From the NCBI GenBank assembly GCA_945870545.1, contig CAMBTF010000055.1, forward strand, positions 1-8,573: a DNA stretch of 8,573 nt. Direction: 5' to 3'. The DNA comes from Akkermansia muciniphila (lineage in GTDB: Bacteria; Verrucomicrobiota; Verrucomicrobiia; Verrucomicrobiales; Akkermansiaceae). The notes beneath the pieces are model-generated. The model saw only the letters and a program-made list of their open reading frames with translations. It had not been told where the DNA came from and did not search any database. Position numbers and translations under genes: made by a program. Positions 5,613 through 8,573 of this stretch are shown one piece after another; positions within the stretch are counted from its first letter, which is position 1, and every line of letters starts with the position of its first letter.

Positions 5613-6677
5613 TTGCTCCAGCATCTCCGCCTCCAGAACTTCCGCTGCTTCGGCTCCCTTGAGCTCGATGCACCGCAGGAGGGCGTGATCCTCATCGGCG
5701 ACAATGCCCGCGGCAAGACCTCTATCCTTGAGGCGATCTGCGTCCTCGTCCGCCTGCAATCGCCGCGCTGCTCCGGTTTCCACACCCTCACCAAGCTCTC
5801 CACCCCCGGCTTCGGCATTGCGGGCGATCCATGGGGGCAGGAGCGGAAAATCAAGAACACCCCCGGCGGCCTGCGCCTTTTCGCGGATGGCGAGCCGCGC
5901 GCCTCCCGCACCGCCTACCTCGCCGACGGCGGCCTCATCGTCTGGATGGGCAACGAGGATCTCGCCCTCATCCGCGGCCCCGGCGAGGCGCGGCGGCACT
6001 TCCTCGATTTCCTCGGCGCCCAGCTTGATCCCGCCTACCGCACCGCCTACACCCGCTACCGCCGCGCCCTCCGCGCCAAGAACCTCCTCCTCAAGGAACC
6101 CCGCCTCCGCCTCCCCGAACTCATCGCCTACGAGGACATCCTCATCGAGCACGGCACCTTCCTTACCGAAAGCCGCGCCCGCCTCATCGCCGATCTCTCC
6201 CCCCTCGCCGCCGCCGCCCAGACGGATATTTCCGGGAAAGACGAAGCCCTCACCCTCACCTACCTCCCCGCCTCCGGCCCCTGCATGAAGGAATCCATCC
6301 TCCAGGCCCGCCAGCGCGAAACCGCCACCCGCCAAGCCGTCGTCGGCCCCCACCGCGACGACGTTTCCATCCGCCTCCACGGCATGACCGCCTCCGACTA
6401 CGCCAGCGAGGGCCAGCAGCGCACCATCGCCCTTGCGCTGAAGCTCGCCCAGGGCGATCTCCTCCACACCCGCCGGGAGAAAACCCCGATCTACCTCCTC
6501 GACGATATTTTCGGCGAGCTCGACCCCGCCCGCCGCAACGCCCTCCTACGCCACCTCCCCCCCCACGCCCAGAAATTTATCACCACCACCCACCTCGGCT
6601 GGCGCGACACCTCCCCGCAAACCAACCTCCTGCCCGTCCTCCGCGTGGTGGAAAACGGCGTGGAGAAATTCCCATGA
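5613..6677 (+). CDS. recF: DNA replication and repair protein RecF
   Basis: RecF is an SMC-like ATPase that, with RecO and RecR, loads RecA at single-strand gaps and stalled forks. The product has 354 residues, normal for RecF. It starts MLQHLRLQNFRCF, the typical opening strand, followed by Walker A GDNARGKTS at 29-37, conserved GPHRDD at 245-250, the ABC signature SEGQQR at 265-270 and Walker B IYLLDDIFGELD at 293-304 (most RecF proteins have SELD). The start codon is TTG at 5613. An in-frame TAA at 5607-5609, two codons upstream, rules out an earlier start, and no ATG fits the conserved N-terminus. The leader is A/T-rich and has no Shine-Dalgarno site. The gene is not beside dnaA, dnaN or gyrB here. 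A long antisense open frame is an artefact of its C-rich codon use. Confidence 0.95.
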   Translation: MLQHLRLQNFRCFGSLELDAPQEGVILIGDNARGKTSILEAICVLVRLQSPRCSGFHTLTKLSTPGFGIAGDPWGQERKIKNTPGGLRLFADGEPRASRTAYLADGGLIVWMGNEDLALIRGPGEARRHFLDFLGAQLDPAYRTAYTRYRRALRAKNLLLKEPRLRLPELIAYEDILIEHGTFLTESRARLIADLSPLAAAAQTDISGKDEALTLTYLPASGPCMKESILQARQRETATRQAVVGPHRDDVSIRLHGMTASDYASEGQQRTIALALKLAQGDLLHTRREKTPIYLLDDIFGELDPARRNALLRHLPPHAQKFITTTHLGWRDTSPQTNLLPVLRVVENGVEKFP

Positions 6678-6727
6678 ACCCACAAAGCCGCAGGTTACTG
6701 CCATGGTCAGACAAAACAATCGGGTCT

Positions 6728-6770
6728 GGAGCCATCGCAGTCCATCGAGGCGGGTTGAAACCCTTGCTCC
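6728..6770. repeat. Degenerate palindromic element between recF and the aldo/keto reductase gene
   Basis: The 159-bp spacer 6678-6836 holds no gene. GGAGC at 6728-6732 pairs with GCTCC at 6766-6770, enclosing GGGTT-GA-AACCC at 6752-6763 within GAGGCGGGTTGAAACCC. This resembles GAGGCGGTTTGCAAACCC at 3374-3391 in another spacer. It may be an eroded relative of the compound repeats elsewhere in the window. No T-run follows, so no terminator is claimed for recF. Confidence 0.4.
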
Positions 6771-6836
6771 ATATCCGTACGGCTTTCGGACGCCTTCTTC
6801 CTTGATAGTTGAACTTTGAAATTTGAGAATTCGCTC

Positions 6837-7817
6837 ATGAATTACCGACGCTGCGGCGACTCCGGCCTACTCCTTCCAGAAATTTCCCTCGGCTTCTGGC
6901 ATAACTTCGGGCACGGGGACGACTTCCAAGAGGCGCGGCGGATCATGCGCCGGGCGTTCGACCGCGGGGTGACGCACTTCGACCTCGCGAACAACTACGG
7001 CCCGCCGCCGGGCTCCGCGGAAGAGAATGTGGGGCGCATCCTCGCAGAGGATTTCGCCAACCACCGCGACGAGCTGATCATCACCACCAAGGCGGGGCAC
7101 CTGATGTGGGGCGGCCCATATGGCGAATGGGGATCACGCAAGCATATGCTGAGCTCACTCGACCAATCGCTGCGCCGCCTGCGCCTGCCTTACGTGGACG
7201 TTTTCTACTCCCACCGCCCCGATCCGGAGACGCGCCTAGAGGAAACCATGTCCGCGCTCGCCACCGCGGTGAACTCCGGCAAGGCGCTCTACGCCGGCCT
7301 TTCCAAATACCCCCTGAAACGCCTCAAGAAAGCGGTGAAGCTACTCAAGGAAATGGGCATCCGCTGCCTCGTTTATCAGCCGCCGTATTCCATCCTGAAC
7401 CGCTGGCCAGAGCATGAGGGCATCCTCGATTACCTGCTGGAGGAGAAGATCGGTTGCGTGGTGTTCTCACCGCTCGCGCAGGGGATGCTGACGCCGAAAT
7501 ACCTGGAAGGCATCCCAGCCGGTTCCCGCGCCGCTCGGCCGGAGGGTTTCCTGACAGAGGATCAGGTGATCGCCCAACAGGAAAAGATCCGCGCTCTAGG
7601 CGATCTCGCCGCCGCGCAGGGGATGTCGCTGCCGCATATGGCGATCAACTGGACACTGCGCCACAAGGCCGTGACCTCCGCGATCATCGGCGCCCGCACC
7701 GTCGCCCAGCTCGACGATTGCCTTAACGCGCTGGAAGCCCCGCCGCTGGATGAATCCGTGATCGAGGCGATCGATGCCATCGCCCCGGGCGGAAATTCCA
7801 AGCACGCAGAGGGTTGA
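6837..7817 (+). CDS. yghZ: Aldo/keto reductase, YghZ/L-glyceraldehyde 3-phosphate reductase type
   Basis: This is an NADPH-dependent cytosolic oxidoreductase. The E. coli relative reduces L-glyceraldehyde 3-phosphate and methylglyoxal. The product has 326 residues from the ATG at 6837. The catalytic tetrad is visible as Asp49 and Tyr54 in FDLANNYGPPPGSAEEN, Lys85 in ITTKAG and His126 in FYSHRPDP. The MWGGPYGEWGSRKHMLSSLD stretch (90-109), YQPPYSILNRW and FSPLAQGML are characteristic of the YghZ (AKR14-like) branch. The C-terminal cofactor-binding part SAIIGARTVAQLDDCLNAL is intact. A TTG at 6816 in frame would add seven residues from A/T-rich spacer and is rejected. There is no Shine-Dalgarno motif. 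The gene is convergent with the EF-hand gene, and a large hairpin starts at the base right after its TGA. Substrate preference is inferred from family similarity only. Confidence 0.92.
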   Translation: MNYRRCGDSGLLLPEISLGFWHNFGHGDDFQEARRIMRRAFDRGVTHFDLANNYGPPPGSAEENVGRILAEDFANHRDELIITTKAGHLMWGGPYGEWGSRKHMLSSLDQSLRRLRLPYVDVFYSHRPDPETRLEETMSALATAVNSGKALYAGLSKYPLKRLKKAVKLLKEMGIRCLVYQPPYSILNRWPEHEGILDYLLEEKIGCVVFSPLAQGMLTPKYLEGIPAGSRAARPEGFLTEDQVIAQQEKIRALGDLAAAQGMSLPHMAINWTLRHKAVTSAIIGARTVAQLDDCLNALEAPPLDESVIEAIDAIAPGGNSKHAEG

Positions 7818-7896
7818 GACGTGGCGGCGGATTGCATCCGCCTTGCCCAAATAAACCCGAAAGTAAGGCAGGGCGGATGCAATCCGCCGCCACGTT
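7818..7896. repeat. Long near-perfect hairpin made of two facing palindromes (REPIN-like)
   Basis: Arms 7819-7842 and 7872-7895 are perfectly complementary over 24 bp. A G/T wobble plus four more pairs extend the stem inwards to 29 bp, leaving a 19-nt A-rich loop (7848-7866). Each arm contains its own hairpin with a 7-bp stem, GGCGGAT/ATCCGCC, at 7826-7842 and 7872-7888. The element begins at the base following the aldo/keto reductase stop and ends just before the EF-hand gene terminator. It may cap or end the reductase transcript, although no T-run follows on the plus strand. Confidence 0.85.
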
Positions 7897-7903
7897 GCAT
7901 AGC

Positions 7904-7932
7904 AAAAAAAGGCCACCCGCTGCCGGGTGACC
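7904..7932 (-). terminator. Rho-independent terminator of the EF-hand gene
   Basis: On the minus strand GGTCACCCG (plus-strand 7924-7932) pairs with CGGGTGGCC (7911-7919) around a 4-nt loop, with one U-G wobble among nine pairs. Seven T residues follow at once (7904-7910 are A on the plus strand). It lies 23 bp after the EF-hand gene stop and is the only classical intrinsic terminator seen in the window. Confidence 0.88.
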
Positions 7933-7955
7933 TTGTGAATGATGGCTGGGTCGGA

Positions 7956-8429
7956 TCACTCACCCGCGCCGGGAGCTTCGACATCGCCGCCGCCTTTACC
8001 GGGACGCGGGCCATCGCCCTTACCCTTCGGTCGCTTCGGGCCGCCGGGATGATGAGGCATGGTCTTGAGCATCTCTGCTCGCTCTTCTTCGTTGAGTTTG
8101 CCGTCGCCATCCTTATCGAACTTTTCGAGAATTTTCTTTTTCACTTCCTCGCGCATGGCGGCCTTCTCGTCATCGTTGAGCTTACCATCCTTGTCGGCAT
8201 CGAATTTCTCGAGCATCTCCTTCTTGCGGGCGGCTTCCCTTTCCCCGCGGGCGGCTTTGGCCTCGGCTTTCTCGTCGTCGTTGAGCTTGCCGTCGCCGTC
8301 CTTATCGAATTTTGCGATGACTTCGGGTGGCAGCTTGTGGGGCGGGCGGGGGCCCTTGCCTTCTTCGGCATGGGCGGCTCCGGAAAGGCCGATGGCGGCC
8401 GCGATCACGATCAATGTGTTGGTTTTCAT
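7956..8429 (-). CDS. Small secreted protein with three EF-hand calcium-binding loops
   Basis: The product has 157 residues from the ATG at 8429. A signal peptide MKTNTLIVIAAAIGLSGAAHA (1-21) with an AHA cleavage motif directs it to the periplasm or outside. Three canonical 12-residue EF loops follow: DKDGDGKLNDDE at 42-53, DADKDGKLNDDE at 77-88 and DKDGDGKLNEEE at 105-116. Each has acidic residues at positions 1, 3, 5 and 12 and is followed by a charged Ala/Glu/Lys helix. The tail from about 125 is rich in Pro, Gly and Lys and is probably disordered. Such proteins are common in Verrucomicrobiota and Planctomycetota; calcium binding is strongly implied but the biological role is unknown. An in-frame ATG 19 codons upstream is rejected because it would bury the signal peptide. 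The leader (8430-8456) is C/A-rich, G-free and without a Shine-Dalgarno site. Confidence 0.9.
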   Translation of the reverse strand: MKTNTLIVIAAAIGLSGAAHAEEGKGPRPPHKLPPEVIAKFDKDGDGKLNDDEKAEAKAARGEREAARKKEMLEKFDADKDGKLNDDEKAAMREEVKKKILEKFDKDGDGKLNEEERAEMLKTMPHHPGGPKRPKGKGDGPRPGKGGGDVEAPGAGE

Positions 8430-8573
8430 GGTGTTGGTTGTTGGTTTGATTGGTTGAGCTTCATCCGCTCTCACGCCATCCATCAACCCTGCTCGGCAAG
8501 GTAAGTTGCGGAACTGCCGGAGATTTCTCGCTCAGGAGCCGGAATGAGTTGCCACGCGGCTCGGCGAAGGCTT
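8430..8573. other. Upstream region of the EF-hand gene, right window edge
   Basis: This holds the 27-nt G-free leader of the EF-hand gene and presumably its promoter, though no convincing -35/-10 pair is visible. GAGCCG and CGGCTC near 8537-8563 could form a weak stem. Short frames are open to the right edge on both strands (one on the minus strand ends near 8468), but none is recognisable as the end of a known protein. Confidence 0.4.

Noticed and set aside
5550..6467. 305-codon open frame antisense to recF
   Set aside because: Its product is a low-complexity Gly/Ala/Glu chain, the expected shadow of C-ending codons in recF, which has all family motifs.
1..8573. Defence island, toxin-antitoxin pair, CRISPR array or prophage
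   Set aside because: All well-supported genes are housekeeping or exported-protein families; no direct-repeat array, integrase or nuclease gene was found.

Overview
The window reads as a chromosomal segment of a GC-rich Gram-negative bacterium, most likely a member of the Verrucomicrobiota. That placement is an inference from content. It carries secreted proteins typical of that group: a ThuA-like protein with a signal peptide, an SGNH hydrolase ending in a DGDGLP...LGTDP tail, and a small secreted EF-hand protein. It also has palindrome-rich spacers, and none of its ten start codons has a clear Shine-Dalgarno site. No rRNA, tRNA, CRISPR array, transposase, phage gene or recognisable defence system was seen.

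Layout. Positions 1-132 (minus) hold the first 44 codons of rplM (ribosomal protein L13), with a good promoter at 193-221. Positions 133-631 carry no intact gene: a possible decayed membrane-protein fragment at 307-525 and a compound inverted repeat at 542-631. Next come three genes on the minus strand: birA (632-1375) and nadC (1372-2214), which overlap by 4 bp, then a secreted ThuA-domain gene (2352-3293) with its own promoter. After a repeat-rich spacer, yjbQ (3514-3933, minus) is divergent from a rightward group: a secreted SGNH/GDSL hydrolase (4032-5291), a 75-residue protein of unknown function (5339-5566) and recF (5613-6677). An aldo/keto reductase of the YghZ type (6837-7817, plus) then converges on a three-EF-hand secreted protein (7956-8429, minus), which has a clear Rho-independent terminator.

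The genes are mostly housekeeping: translation (L13), biotin attachment (BirA), NAD synthesis (NadC), recombinational repair (RecF), carbonyl detoxification or triose reduction (YghZ-like), plus three exported proteins. Apart from the nadC-birA coupling they do not form one pathway.

The most interesting structure lies between the genes. Three compound inverted repeats, each made of two small hairpins facing each other, sit directly against the stop codon of birA, of the ThuA gene and of the aldo/keto reductase gene. Two of them share the same 7-bp stem (GGCGGAT/ATCCGCC). They look like REPIN/BIME-type elements placed exactly at gene 3' ends. Other spacers hold related palindromes and A/T-rich or C/A-rich leaders immediately ahead of start codons.
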